From an uncultured Cohaesibacter sp. (GTDB lineage Bacteria > Pseudomonadota > Alphaproteobacteria > Rhizobiales > Cohaesibacteraceae): a stretch of 64,000 nt of DNA. This document shows, piece by piece, positions 56,517 through 64,000 of this stretch. The stretch spans positions 1 through 64,000 of the forward strand of contig NZ_OY761553.1 of assembly GCF_963664735.1 (NCBI RefSeq), written 5' to 3'. How positions within the stretch are numbered: the stretch's first letter is position 1; every line of letters starts with the position of its first letter. A program made the position numbers and the translations under genes. Under the pieces are notes generated by a model. It was not told where the DNA came from. It worked only from the letters and a program-made list of their open reading frames with translations, and did no database searches.

Positions 56517-57557
56517 TTATGAGCGGGGCTGGCCAAACTTGTCTTGCCAAGTCGGGAACAGATCATCTGGTTTTGCCTCTGCCTCATAGACCGCGCGGGC
56601 TATTGCCCTTGCCATGGTGGAAGCGGCGTAGGAGCCTATTGTGAGCAACTCGCCTTCGGTGTCATCCAGAGCTATCTCACCGTTCGAGACTGCGAAGATC
56701 AAATCTCCATCCATTGGTGTGTGGGATGGCCAAAGCGCTCGTGTGAAACCGTCATGAGCCATAATTGCAAGGCGTTTTGCTTCGGCTTTGGTCAGTTTCG
56801 CATTTGTTGCGACCACGCCGATTGTGGTGTTGCCCAGCGCCGTTGTTTTGTCCGCTGATCCAGAAATTTGTGCAGACTGCATGGCCTCGGTTTTTGTGCG
56901 CGGAATATTGACACCGTCCGGGCGTTCTGATGGTAAGCCCAGACCCCCAAATTCTGCGTTTTCTTCAAAGGGTGCGGCCCAGAAATGCTTGCTGTTGCCC
57001 ATAGTTGTCTGACCGAGAGCATTGACGGCAACGAGTGCGGCAACAATGACGCCATTTTCCAATTGGATCGAAGCTGAACCAAGTCCGCCTTTAAGGCCGG
57101 AAACCAAGGCGCCCGTGCCTGCTCCAAAGCTTCCGATTTCGAAATCCCGGGAGGCATTTTCAGCCGCCTGCCAGCCAAATTCCCAGTAGGGGCTTTGTTT
57201 GCCCCAATCCTTGTTGCCGCCATTGATCAGATCAAACAGGATTGCAGCCGGTACGAGAGGGACTCTCACTGGGCCGATCTGAAAGCCGCGCTCTTTGCCT
57301 CTGAGCCAGCCCTGGACACCGCCTGCTGCATCAAGTCCGAAAGCTGAACCTCCAGAAAGGACAAGCGCATCGATTGCCCCAACGGTTTGATGTGGTTCCA
57401 GAAGGTCTGTGTCTCTGGTGCCGGGAGCTCCGCCCAGAACCGCATAGGAGGCGACCATGGGCCACTCAAAAAGCACCGCAGTTGTTCCGGATTTGAGTCT
57501 CTCATCGGCTGCGTTGCCAACAAGAATGCCGTTGATGTCTGTGATGAGATTTTTCAT
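56517..57557 (-). CDS. P1-family peptidase (DmpA-like)
   Basis: A 346-residue N-terminal nucleophile hydrolase. The substrate region is ALVLSGGSAFGLDAAGGVQ near residue 64 and the self-cleavage site LGNTTIGVVATNA places Thr244 as the nucleophile after cleavage. Relatives are aminopeptidases acting on D- or L-amino acid amides and beta-peptides. It has no signal peptide. The Lrp-type regulator downstream suggests amino acid or peptide use. Confidence 0.9.
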   Translation of the reverse strand: MKNLITDINGILVGNAADERLKSGTTAVLFEWPMVASYAVLGGAPGTRDTDLLEPHQTVGAIDALVLSGGSAFGLDAAGGVQGWLRGKERGFQIGPVRVPLVPAAILFDLINGGNKDWGKQSPYWEFGWQAAENASRDFEIGSFGAGTGALVSGLKGGLGSASIQLENGVIVAALVAVNALGQTTMGNSKHFWAAPFEENAEFGGLGLPSERPDGVNIPRTKTEAMQSAQISGSADKTTALGNTTIGVVATNAKLTKAEAKRLAIMAHDGFTRALWPSHTPMDGDLIFAVSNGEIALDDTEGELLTIGSYAASTMARAIARAVYEAEAKPDDLFPTWQDKFGQPRS

Positions 57558-57695
57558 GGGTCGCGCTGATGGTTCGGTTCATTGATGGGGTGGGTTTAGC
57601 TGCAACAGAGCTAATCAACTTTATCCCTAAAGACTATGAGAGGGGAAGTGGGTGAGGGCGAAAGCTCAATCTTGTCATTGAAAGTGGGGCAAAAA

Positions 57696-57720
57696 GAAAG
57701 CCCCTTGAGCAGGGGCTTTC
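57696..57720 (-). terminator. Intrinsic terminator of livK
   Basis: GAAAGCCCCT (57696-57705) pairs perfectly with AGGGGCTTTC (57711-57720) around TGAGC. On the minus strand the stem is followed by TTTTT (57695-57691). Confidence 0.9.
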
Positions 57721-57775
57721 CGGATCAATTTATAAGTCGTCTTGAAAAGAAGGCGTTTGCCTTCGTCAGAGCAAC

Positions 57776-58876
57776 TTATTTGTAGGCATATTTGCCTTTG
57801 CTCCATTTGTACCAAACGTAGCCAGGCAGGGTCACGTCGCCTTTGTCGTCGAAGGACAGGTTGCCAAGGACGGTTGGGTATTCGCCAGAGTTCAGAGCTT
57901 CGGTGACTGCGTCATAATCGGTGGAACCGGCAGCTTTGACAGCGTCAACATAAGCCTGAATAGCAGCGTAGGTGTACAGAACGTACCCTTCGGTGGTCAG
58001 CCCTTTTTTCTTGAACTCTTCAACAACCGGAGCTGCTTCTGGGTTCAGAGACGGATCAGGAGAGAAGGTCATCAGGGTGCCTTCGCCAGCGTCACCGGTG
58101 ATGGACCAGTATTCGTCGGTAACCAGAGCGTCACCAGAGATCAGAACGGTGTCCATGCCCTGTTCACGCATCTGACGAACGATGAGGCCTGCTTCGGTGT
58201 GGTAACCACCGACATACAGAGCGTCGATCTTGGCCTGTTTCAGCTTGGAAACCAGCGCGGTGTAGTCTTTTTCACCAGCGGTGTAGGCTTCATACATGAC
58301 AACCTTGCCACCAAGAGCTTCGAAAGCAGCTTTGGTTTCGTCAGCCAGGCCTTTACCGTAAGCGGTCTTGTCCTGGATGATGGCAACGTTTTTGTCTTTA
58401 TATTCGTCCCAGAGCAGCTGGCCGGCAACGGAACCCTGCTGGTCATCACGGCCGCAAACGCGGAAGATGCCAGGTCCTGGACGTTCGTCGGTGAATTTAG
58501 GGTTGGTGGAAGCTGGAGAAATCTGGATGATGCCTTCTTCAGCATAAACAGAAGAAGCAGGAATGGAAGAACCTGAGCAGAAGTGGCCAGCCATGAAGGT
58601 TACGCCTTTACCAACCATCTGGTTAGCAACAGCAACGGCCTGTTTCGGGTCGCAAGCATCGTCGCCGATTTCCAGTTTCAGCATTTCGCCGTTGACGCCG
58701 CCAGCAGCGTTGATATCTTCAACTGCCTGTTCAGCACCAAGCTTCATCTGCTGACCGAAAGAAGCATACTGACCGGTCATTGGGCCAGCGGTAGCAATGA
58801 TGATTTCAGCGAAAGCGCCGCTGGTCATTGCGATAGAGCCAGCGAGTGCGACGCCTGCCAAAAGTAGTTTCTTCAT
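57776..58876 (-). CDS. livK: Branched-chain amino acid ABC transporter binding protein
   Basis: A 366-residue periplasmic protein. A Sec signal (KKLLLAGVALAGSIAMTSG) ends near AFA. The mature start EIIIATAGPMTGQYASFGQ and HFCSGSSIPASSVYAEEG are typical of LivJ/LivK. A strong GGGAGAG site precedes the ATG at 58876. It is separated from the rest of the liv operon by 234 bases with hairpins and ends with its own terminator, so it is probably made in excess. Confidence 0.93.
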   Translation of the reverse strand: MKKLLLAGVALAGSIAMTSGAFAEIIIATAGPMTGQYASFGQQMKLGAEQAVEDINAAGGVNGEMLKLEIGDDACDPKQAVAVANQMVGKGVTFMAGHFCSGSSIPASSVYAEEGIIQISPASTNPKFTDERPGPGIFRVCGRDDQQGSVAGQLLWDEYKDKNVAIIQDKTAYGKGLADETKAAFEALGGKVVMYEAYTAGEKDYTALVSKLKQAKIDALYVGGYHTEAGLIVRQMREQGMDTVLISGDALVTDEYWSITGDAGEGTLMTFSPDPSLNPEAAPVVEEFKKKGLTTEGYVLYTYAAIQAYVDAVKAAGSTDYDAVTEALNSGEYPTVLGNLSFDDKGDVTLPGYVWYKWSKGKYAYK

Positions 58877-58910
58877 AAAAACTCTCCCATTGAGATGTTT
58901 GCAACGTTCC

Positions 58911-58930
58911 GTCGTGCCTTTTGGCACGAC
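58911..58930 (-). other. Stable stem-loop in the livK leader
   Basis: GTCGTGCC (58911-58918) pairs perfectly with GGCACGAC (58923-58930) around TTTT on the + strand (AAAA on the minus strand). It lies about 35 bases ahead of the livK start and may protect the binding-protein message. Confidence 0.55.
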
Positions 58931-59070
58931 AATTCTGGAGTGATTATTATTGAACCTTACGGTCATTTGAGTTTGGCTTTTTCTTCTGACAATGGAATGA
59001 AACAGCCGCCCTCTTATAGTCCGACAGCAATGTATGAAATATAACCCCCACTTATTGCTGCGGTAGGACA

Positions 59071-59087
59071 GTGGCGCAGTACGCCAC
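59071..59087 (-). other. Hairpin after the DUF6867 gene
   Basis: GTGGCG pairs with CGCCAC (59071-59076 / 59082-59087) around CAGTA. It lies 23 bases beyond the DUF6867 stop, with no T-run on the minus strand; mRNA stabilisation is more likely than termination. Confidence 0.5.
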
Positions 59088-59110
59088 CATCAATCTTGAC
59101 AGCGATTGGC

Positions 59111-59449
59111 TTAGCCTTTGCGCTCTTTCCATGTGAGCGGGCTGACTTTTTCATAAAGCCAATGATACTGATTCACCATCTGGTTGGTGCGGGTAAACCG
59201 GAAACCAAGCCAGCAAATGAGCAGAAGAACAATCAAATCTACAACATAGAAGTGCAGTGAAAGCAAGGTGCCGTGGAACAGTGCGAAATGCAGAAAACGG
59301 ACGCCAGCTGACAGCAAAAACATGTAGATGACAATTTGCGACACTGGTTTCCAGGTGTTCGCGATTGCTCTTCCCGCCATCCAGGCGGCACCGCCACCGC
59401 AGAAAACGGTTACCAGCAAAAAGGTGCCGAAAGAAACTTCCCAAATCAT
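59111..59449 (-). CDS. DUF6867 membrane protein of the liv operon
   Basis: A 112-residue protein with about three transmembrane helices (FGTFLLVTVFCGGGAAWMAG, VIYMFLLSAGVRFLHFALF and VVDLIVLLLICWLGFRF), then a basic-hydrophilic C-terminus (YHWLYEKVSPLTWKERKG). It starts 14 bases after the livF stop, so it is co-expressed with the transporter. Proteins of this family occur with livFGHM in other Alphaproteobacteria. The function is unknown; an accessory or regulatory subunit is possible. Confidence 0.8.
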   Translation of the reverse strand: MIWEVSFGTFLLVTVFCGGGAAWMAGRAIANTWKPVSQIVIYMFLLSAGVRFLHFALFHGTLLSLHFYVVDLIVLLLICWLGFRFTRTNQMVNQYHWLYEKVSPLTWKERKG

Positions 59450-59463
59450 TGATCTTTCCTCTC

Positions 59464-60189
59464 TTAATGCCGTCCGCCTTCAAGGTAGGCGGCCTGAACT
59501 TCCGGATTGGAGAGAAGTTCGTGGCCACCACCGGACATGGTGATGACGCCGTTGATCATGACGTAGCCACGATGGGCCAGACGCAGAGCGTGATAGGCAT
59601 TTTGTTCAACGAGGAAAACGGTCAGACCCTGTTTCTCGTTCAGTTCCTTGACGACCTCGAAGATCTGCTTGACCACCAGAGGGGCAAGACCCAAAGACGG
59701 CTCGTCCAGCATCAGCAGCTTGGGGCGAGCCATGAGGGCGCGACCGATTGCCAGCATCTGCTGTTCGCCACCCGAGAGTGTGCCGCCGCGTTGGCCTTGA
59801 CGCTTTTCGAGGATCGGGAAGAGGTCAAACACCATGCGAAGATCTTCGTCGAAATGCGCATAGTCGATAACCGCAGCCCCCATCTGGAGGTTTTCAAGCA
59901 CGGTCATGCGACCAAAAATGCGGCGTCCTTCAGGGGACTGGGCGATGGATTTCTTGACGATCTGGTGCGTTGGCAGTGCCGTGATATTCTCACCGTCATA
60001 GATGATCTGTCCTTCGCGGGCTTTTGTTACGCCGCAAATGGTCATCATGGTGGTGGATTTGCCAGCACCGTTGGCGCCGATAACTGTCACAATTTCCCCA
60101 CGGTTGACATCCAGATCAATACCGCGCAGAGCGACAATCTTGCCATAGTAGGTTTTAACGCCTCTGAGGCTCAGGAGGACATCACTCAT
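59464..60189 (-). CDS. livF: Branched-chain amino acid ABC transporter ATPase LivF
   Basis: A 241-residue ATPase. Walker A is GANGAGKSTT, the signature LSGGEQQMLAIGRAL and Walker B KLLMLDEPSLGLAP. It pairs with LivG to drive LivHM. Its start overlaps the livG stop by ATGA (60186-60189). Confidence 0.95.
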   Translation of the reverse strand: MSDVLLSLRGVKTYYGKIVALRGIDLDVNRGEIVTVIGANGAGKSTTMMTICGVTKAREGQIIYDGENITALPTHQIVKKSIAQSPEGRRIFGRMTVLENLQMGAAVIDYAHFDEDLRMVFDLFPILEKRQGQRGGTLSGGEQQMLAIGRALMARPKLLMLDEPSLGLAPLVVKQIFEVVKELNEKQGLTVFLVEQNAYHALRLAHRGYVMINGVITMSGGGHELLSNPEVQAAYLEGGRH

Positions 60190-61055
60190 GATTTGGCTCC
60201 CTCTGAAGTTGCTACATTTGCCTCAGCTTCAACGTCATCGATCTCGTCATCATCAACACCAAGATAGGCCGCGATAACGCGAGGATCGTTCTGTACAAAG
60301 TCCGCATCGCCATCGGAGATCTTTACGCCATAGTCGAGCACGACCACATGGTCCGAGATTTCCATCACCATGGACATGTCATGTTCGATGAGCAGAACCG
60401 CGGTTTTGTCAATCTCACGAATGGATTTCAGCAGGCCATTGAGGTCGCTGGTTTCGCGCGGGTTGAGGCCAGCGGCCGGTTCATCGAGGCACAATACTTC
60501 AGGGTTGGTGCACATGGCACGCGCAATCTCGAGGCGTCGCTGATCACCATAGGGCAGGTCGGCAGCCGGATCGTCAGCACGATCGATCAGATCAATTCGC
60601 TCCAGCCATTCGGTTGCCTTCTTGATCGAATCCTTCTCCGATTTACGGAAGGATTTGATGCCGAAGATGCCGCCGATGGAGAAGACAGAATCTTTCATCA
60701 GCTTGTTGTGCTGCGCTATCATCAGGTTTTCCAGAACGGTCATGCCGCCGAAGAGGCGAATGTTCTGGAATGTTCTGGCAACCTTGGCGTGGTGAGCGAT
60801 CTCGAAATCGGGAATGCGCTCAAGCAGATATTCGTTGCCGTTTGACCGCTTCATGGTGATGCGGCCCTCGGTTGGCTTGTAGAAGCCTGTCACGCAGTTG
60901 AACACGGTGGTTTTACCTGCGCCGTTGGGACCGATCAGGGCGGTGATGTCACTCCGGCCCACCTCGAAAGAGAGATCGTCGACTGCGACCAGACCGCCGA
61001 AGCGCATGGTAAGATGCTCAACGGTCAGGATTGGATTTTCTTTCCAGCTGCTCAT
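60186..61055 (-). CDS. livG: Branched-chain amino acid ABC transporter ATPase LivG
   Basis: A 289-residue ATPase. Walker A is GPNGAGKTTVF and the signature lies at DLPYGDQRRLEIARAM, with LCLDEPAAGLNP. The C-terminal ~35 residues are longer and more acidic than in E. coli LivG. Its start overlaps livM by ATGA (61052-61055). Confidence 0.95.
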   Translation of the reverse strand: MSSWKENPILTVEHLTMRFGGLVAVDDLSFEVGRSDITALIGPNGAGKTTVFNCVTGFYKPTEGRITMKRSNGNEYLLERIPDFEIAHHAKVARTFQNIRLFGGMTVLENLMIAQHNKLMKDSVFSIGGIFGIKSFRKSEKDSIKKATEWLERIDLIDRADDPAADLPYGDQRRLEIARAMCTNPEVLCLDEPAAGLNPRETSDLNGLLKSIREIDKTAVLLIEHDMSMVMEISDHVVVLDYGVKISDGDADFVQNDPRVIAAYLGVDDDEIDDVEAEANVATSEGAKS

Positions 61056-62344
61056 CCTTCTCCCTCCGCAACGAGATCACCAGATACAGATTTCTTTTCC
61101 TTAAGGAAGACCGATGGTGCTCGGCTAGAGACAATACCTCGAGGTTTCCAGATCATGATGCCGACCATGAGTAGGCCAAACACCAGCATGCGAAGGTCTT
61201 CCAGATCGCGGAAGACTTCGAAGCCGCCGATCATGACGATGGACGCGACCACAACACCAAGCTGGCTTCCAAGCCCCCCCAGAACCACGATTGCCAGAAT
61301 GATGGCTGATTCCATGAAGGTGAAACTCTCTGGTGAAATGAAGCCCTGACGAGTGGCAAAGAATGCGCCGGCAAAACCGCCGAACATCGCACCCAGCGCA
61401 AAGGCTGTCAGTTTCGTGTTGGTTGTGTTGATACCGAGTGACCGGCAGGCGATTTCGTCTTCACGCAAGGCTTCCCAAGCGCGACCGATTGGCAGTTTGC
61501 GCATGCGCATGGTCACGAAGTTGGTCAGCAAGGCTAGAGCCAGAATGAGATAGAACAGGAAGATAACCCGGTGCATGGACGAATAGTGAAGGCCAAAGAA
61601 ATCTGCGAACCCATCTTTGCGGGTGAATTCCAGGCCGAAGAAGGATGGACGCGGGATGCGGGAAATGCCATCAGGGCCACCGGTGAATTCATACCAGTTA
61701 AGAAGGACAACGCGGATGATTTCACCAAACGCCAAGGTCACGATCGCCAGATAGTCACCGCGAAGGCGCAATACCGGGAAACCGAGGATCATGCCCCAGA
61801 AGGCAGCCAGAATGCCGGCAAGCGGCAGGCAAACCCAGAAGGACAGATCGAAATACTGTGCAAACAATGCGTAGGAGTAAGCACCGACCGCGTAGAAGGC
61901 TACATAGCCAAGGTCAAGCAGACCCGCCAGACCCACCACAATATTGAGGCCCCAGCCAAGCATGATATAGGTGAGAACCAGAATGCCCATGTCGATGATG
62001 TAGCGGTTGCCATAAAAAGGCAGCGTCAGGGCGAAAATCAAAAGGACAGGTCCGACAAACTTGCCGATTTTGCCAACGGTATTCTGCTTAGGCAGGATCG
62101 AGTTCATGGCGTCGGCAACCGGGTTTTTACCGTGCCAGACCAGCAGGCTCATCAGAAAACGGCCGATAAGGACGACGACAACCATCCATGCGACCAGGCT
62201 CCAGTTGCCTTCAATGGCCAGACCACCCTGTTCGGTTTTGGTCTTCAGGCCTACCATAATGGAGGCAAGCAGGAAGGTCACCACCGCTGCGAGGACTGCA
62301 TCTTTCAACGCAGCGCCTACGCGCGTATTCAAAAAGTCTGACAT
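61052..62344 (-). CDS. livM: Branched-chain amino acid ABC transporter permease LivM
   Basis: A 430-residue permease with about ten helices. YIMLGWGLNIVVGLAGLLDL, LGFPVLRLRGDYLAIVTLAF and WEALREDEIACRSLGINTTN are the conserved family motifs; the last contacts the ATPases. It follows livH by one base. Confidence 0.94.
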   Translation of the reverse strand: MSDFLNTRVGAALKDAVLAAVVTFLLASIMVGLKTKTEQGGLAIEGNWSLVAWMVVVVLIGRFLMSLLVWHGKNPVADAMNSILPKQNTVGKIGKFVGPVLLIFALTLPFYGNRYIIDMGILVLTYIMLGWGLNIVVGLAGLLDLGYVAFYAVGAYSYALFAQYFDLSFWVCLPLAGILAAFWGMILGFPVLRLRGDYLAIVTLAFGEIIRVVLLNWYEFTGGPDGISRIPRPSFFGLEFTRKDGFADFFGLHYSSMHRVIFLFYLILALALLTNFVTMRMRKLPIGRAWEALREDEIACRSLGINTTNTKLTAFALGAMFGGFAGAFFATRQGFISPESFTFMESAIILAIVVLGGLGSQLGVVVASIVMIGGFEVFRDLEDLRMLVFGLLMVGIMIWKPRGIVSSRAPSVFLKEKKSVSGDLVAEGEG

Positions 62345-62345
62345 A

Positions 62346-63260
62346 TTAAACCTTCTCCACTTCTGGCTTGCCCAGCAGGCCGGACGGCATGAAGATCAAC
62401 ACGATGGCGAGGATCGAAAAAGCAGCCACGTCTTTGTATTCGACGGAGAAATAGCCGGACCAGAAGGTCTCGATGAGGCCAATCAGCAGACCGCCCAACA
62501 TGGCTCCTGGCAGAGAGCCGATGCCGCCGAGCACGGCTGCGGTAAAGGCTTTCACACCGGCAAGGAAGCCAATGTAGAAATCGATCACACCATAATAAAG
62601 CAGGAACATGACGCCAGCGACTGAGGCAAGCGCTGCGCCCATGACGAAGGTCAGGGAAATGGTACGGTCCACGTTGACACCCAACAGGGAAGCCATTTTC
62701 TGATCCTGCTCACAGGCGCGTTGCGCACGACCCAGCGAGGTTTTGTTGATCAGGAGTGTGAAGCCGGCCATCAACAATACCGTTGTCACGATGATCAGGA
62801 TCTGCATGTAAGACAGCTGAACCAGAAAGCCGTCTTTTTCCATGATGGTGATGCCGCCGGTGATTTGTGGTGGCAGCGGTTTGACGCGTGCGCCCTGAAC
62901 GACCTGTACGAAGTTCTGCAACACGATGGACATGCCGATCGCCGTGATCAACGGAGCAAGGCGAAAGGATCCGCGCAGTGGCCGATAGGCTATGCGCTCG
63001 ACACTCCAGCCCCAGACTGATGTCATAAGCATGGAAACAATAAGGACAATTAGCAGCGCGACGGGAAGAAAAGTGATCCCCATGGCAGTAATAGCTAACA
63101 GTGTTATCAATGCAATGAATGCACCAACCATGAAGATGTCACCATGGGCAAAGTTAATCATGCCGATGATGCCATAAACCATGGTGTAGCCGATGGCGAT
63201 CAGGCCGTAGATCGACCCTAGTGTGACGCCATTGATCAGCTGCTGAATAAAATATTCCAT
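62346..63260 (-). CDS. livH: Branched-chain amino acid ABC transporter permease LivH
   Basis: A 304-residue permease with about eight helices. The start FIQQLINGVTLGSIYGLIAI, the motif GMINFAHGDIFMVGAF and the contact loop GRAQRACEQDQKMASLLGV are typical. It is the first gene of the liv operon, so the promoter should lie in the 63261-63732 gap. Confidence 0.94.
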   Translation of the reverse strand: MEYFIQQLINGVTLGSIYGLIAIGYTMVYGIIGMINFAHGDIFMVGAFIALITLLAITAMGITFLPVALLIVLIVSMLMTSVWGWSVERIAYRPLRGSFRLAPLITAIGMSIVLQNFVQVVQGARVKPLPPQITGGITIMEKDGFLVQLSYMQILIIVTTVLLMAGFTLLINKTSLGRAQRACEQDQKMASLLGVNVDRTISLTFVMGAALASVAGVMFLLYYGVIDFYIGFLAGVKAFTAAVLGGIGSLPGAMLGGLLIGLIETFWSGYFSVEYKDVAAFSILAIVLIFMPSGLLGKPEVEKV

Positions 63261-63732
63261 TTGACTCGCTGTTCCTAAACTCCCTGCGGCTTTTTTACCG
63301 CTTATTTGATAGGAAGGTGTTGTTGTTTGTTATATCTGAGATTTAATCTCGTTAAATTTCTAGCAAGAACTCGGATTGGATACAATTGCTTCCTTCTAAA
63401 AATTGATCATTATTGTGTTGGGATCTCATAAATGATGAAACTTTGATCAAAAATGCCGATTTTGCTAAAACATTAGGCTATAATTCTATGGTGTAAGAGC
63501 GAAATGGTCGTGAAATAGTCGCGGTCTGTTGGATAATCTTGGTGATCTGACATTATTTTGTGCAATATCCTTTAAAATCATGTCGACCGAGTGTATTTTT
63601 GATTGAATATTGAGCAAATTGAAGTCTGTCTATGCCGATGATTGCAGAATGCGTAGTATTGAGTGCTAGACTTTACTGGTTCTGTCGATTTTTGCAGAAC
63701 CATGCTAAATTCACTGTGTCCGGAGAATGAGT
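63261..63732. other. Gap between livH and the MerR-type regulator
   Basis: About 470 AT-rich bases with no gene. It should hold the livH promoter on one side and the regulator promoter on the other. One palindrome is described at 63678-63701. Confidence 0.6.
63678..63701 (+). promoter_or_regulatory. Palindrome ahead of the MerR-type regulator
   Basis: GGTTCTG-(10 bases)-CAGAACC is a perfect 7-base inverted repeat ending 31 bases before the start codon. MerR-family proteins bind such dyads between -35 and -10, so it may be an autoregulatory site. Confidence 0.45.
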
Positions 63733-64000
63733 ATGAATATCGGCCAAGCCGCAGAGATTGCGGCCCTTCCAGTCAAAACCCTCAGATATTATGAGGATAT
63801 CGGTCTTGTTGTGCCTGCACGCAAAGAAAACGGCTATAGGGATTATAGCGCCGAGGATCTGACAAAGCTGCGCTTGATAGGGCGGGCGCGCAAATTGGGA
63901 TTTGGCATTGACGAATGCCGTAATCTGTTAGCTCTACTGGCTGATAGGCACCGGGCCAGTGCTGACGTTAAAAGAATTGCTCAGGCGCATTTGCAGGATA
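63733..64000 (+). CDS. MerR-family regulator (CueR/HmrR-like), N-terminal part
   Basis: The frame is open from an ATG at 63733 (GGAG seven bases ahead) to the window edge, giving 89 residues. The start IGQAAEIAALPVKTLRYYEDIGLV and the following RDYSAEDLTKLRLIGRARKLGF form the MerR winged helix; DRHRASADVKRIA resembles the dimer helix start of copper-responsive HmrR/CueR. The metal-binding cysteines lie beyond the window, so Cu(I) sensing is a guess from the N-terminus. Confidence 0.85.
   Translation, partial: MNIGQAAEIAALPVKTLRYYEDIGLVVPARKENGYRDYSAEDLTKLRLIGRARKLGFGIDECRNLLALLADRHRASADVKRIAQAHLQD

Noticed and set aside
59365-60267. A 300-codon open frame on the + strand
   Set aside because: Antisense to livF and its neighbours; low-complexity, no domain.

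Overview
The window is chromosomal DNA of a marine-type alphaproteobacterium, most likely in or near Rhizobiales (a Cohaesibacter- or Pseudovibrio-like genome is my guess). Pointers are the RpoE-ChrR singlet-oxygen module, a GTTC-N7-GTTC SOS box upstream of recA (the alphaproteobacterial LexA motif), the DUF1476 zeta subunit of the F1FO-ATPase, the purC-purS-purQ-purL order, a DUF6867 gene inside a liv operon, and a fused DctQM TRAP transporter. I see no insertion sequences, prophage, CRISPR array, rRNA or tRNA genes. Most gene boundaries are tight and many neighbours overlap by ATGA.

Layout. 1-6301: a divergent photo-oxidative stress module. To the left run an FAD oxidoreductase, a DUF1365 protein and a CFA-type methyltransferase (cut by the window edge). 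To the right run rpoE, chrR, a short-chain dehydrogenase and a photolyase. The gap between them carries a good RpoE-type promoter for rpoE and a possible one facing the other way. 6498-12272: sugar-lactonase-like gene, AraC regulator and a GC-rich rhaB-rhaA-rhaD operon for L-rhamnose. 12339-20386: a cluster built around a DUF1537 acid-sugar kinase and a PdxA2 dehydrogenase, with a class I aldolase, DeoR regulator, VOC protein and TRAP transporter. It has matching 19-bp palindromes in both divergent promoter regions. 20411-23908: modE-modA-modB-modC for molybdate. 24074-36416: an L-fucose regulon with both a phosphorylating route (fucI, fucK, fucA, fucU) and part of an oxidative route (aldo/keto reductase, lactonase), an ABC importer, a DeoR regulator and a DUF89/ARMT1-like phosphatase.

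36420-57600: housekeeping core: recA, alaS, trmJ, murI, rpsD, ttcA, grxD, bolA, the purine genes purL-purQ-(small membrane protein)-purS-purC, the ATPase zeta subunit, an HpcH/HpaI aldolase, an RBBP9-type hydrolase with purB, rpe, an Lrp-type regulator and a P1-family peptidase. 57696-63260: a branched-chain amino acid ABC transporter (livH-livM-livG-livF, DUF6867, livK). The right edge cuts a MerR-family, CueR/HmrR-like regulator.

Taken together, the accessory half describes a cell adapted to light and algal polysaccharides: singlet-oxygen defence and photorepair beside pathways for rhamnose, fucose and a small acid sugar, all of which end in triose phosphates and lactaldehyde-type products. 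The most unusual points are the damage-control-type phosphatase in the fucose regulon, the acid-sugar cluster whose gene set does not match a pathway I know, and several paired operator-like motifs.
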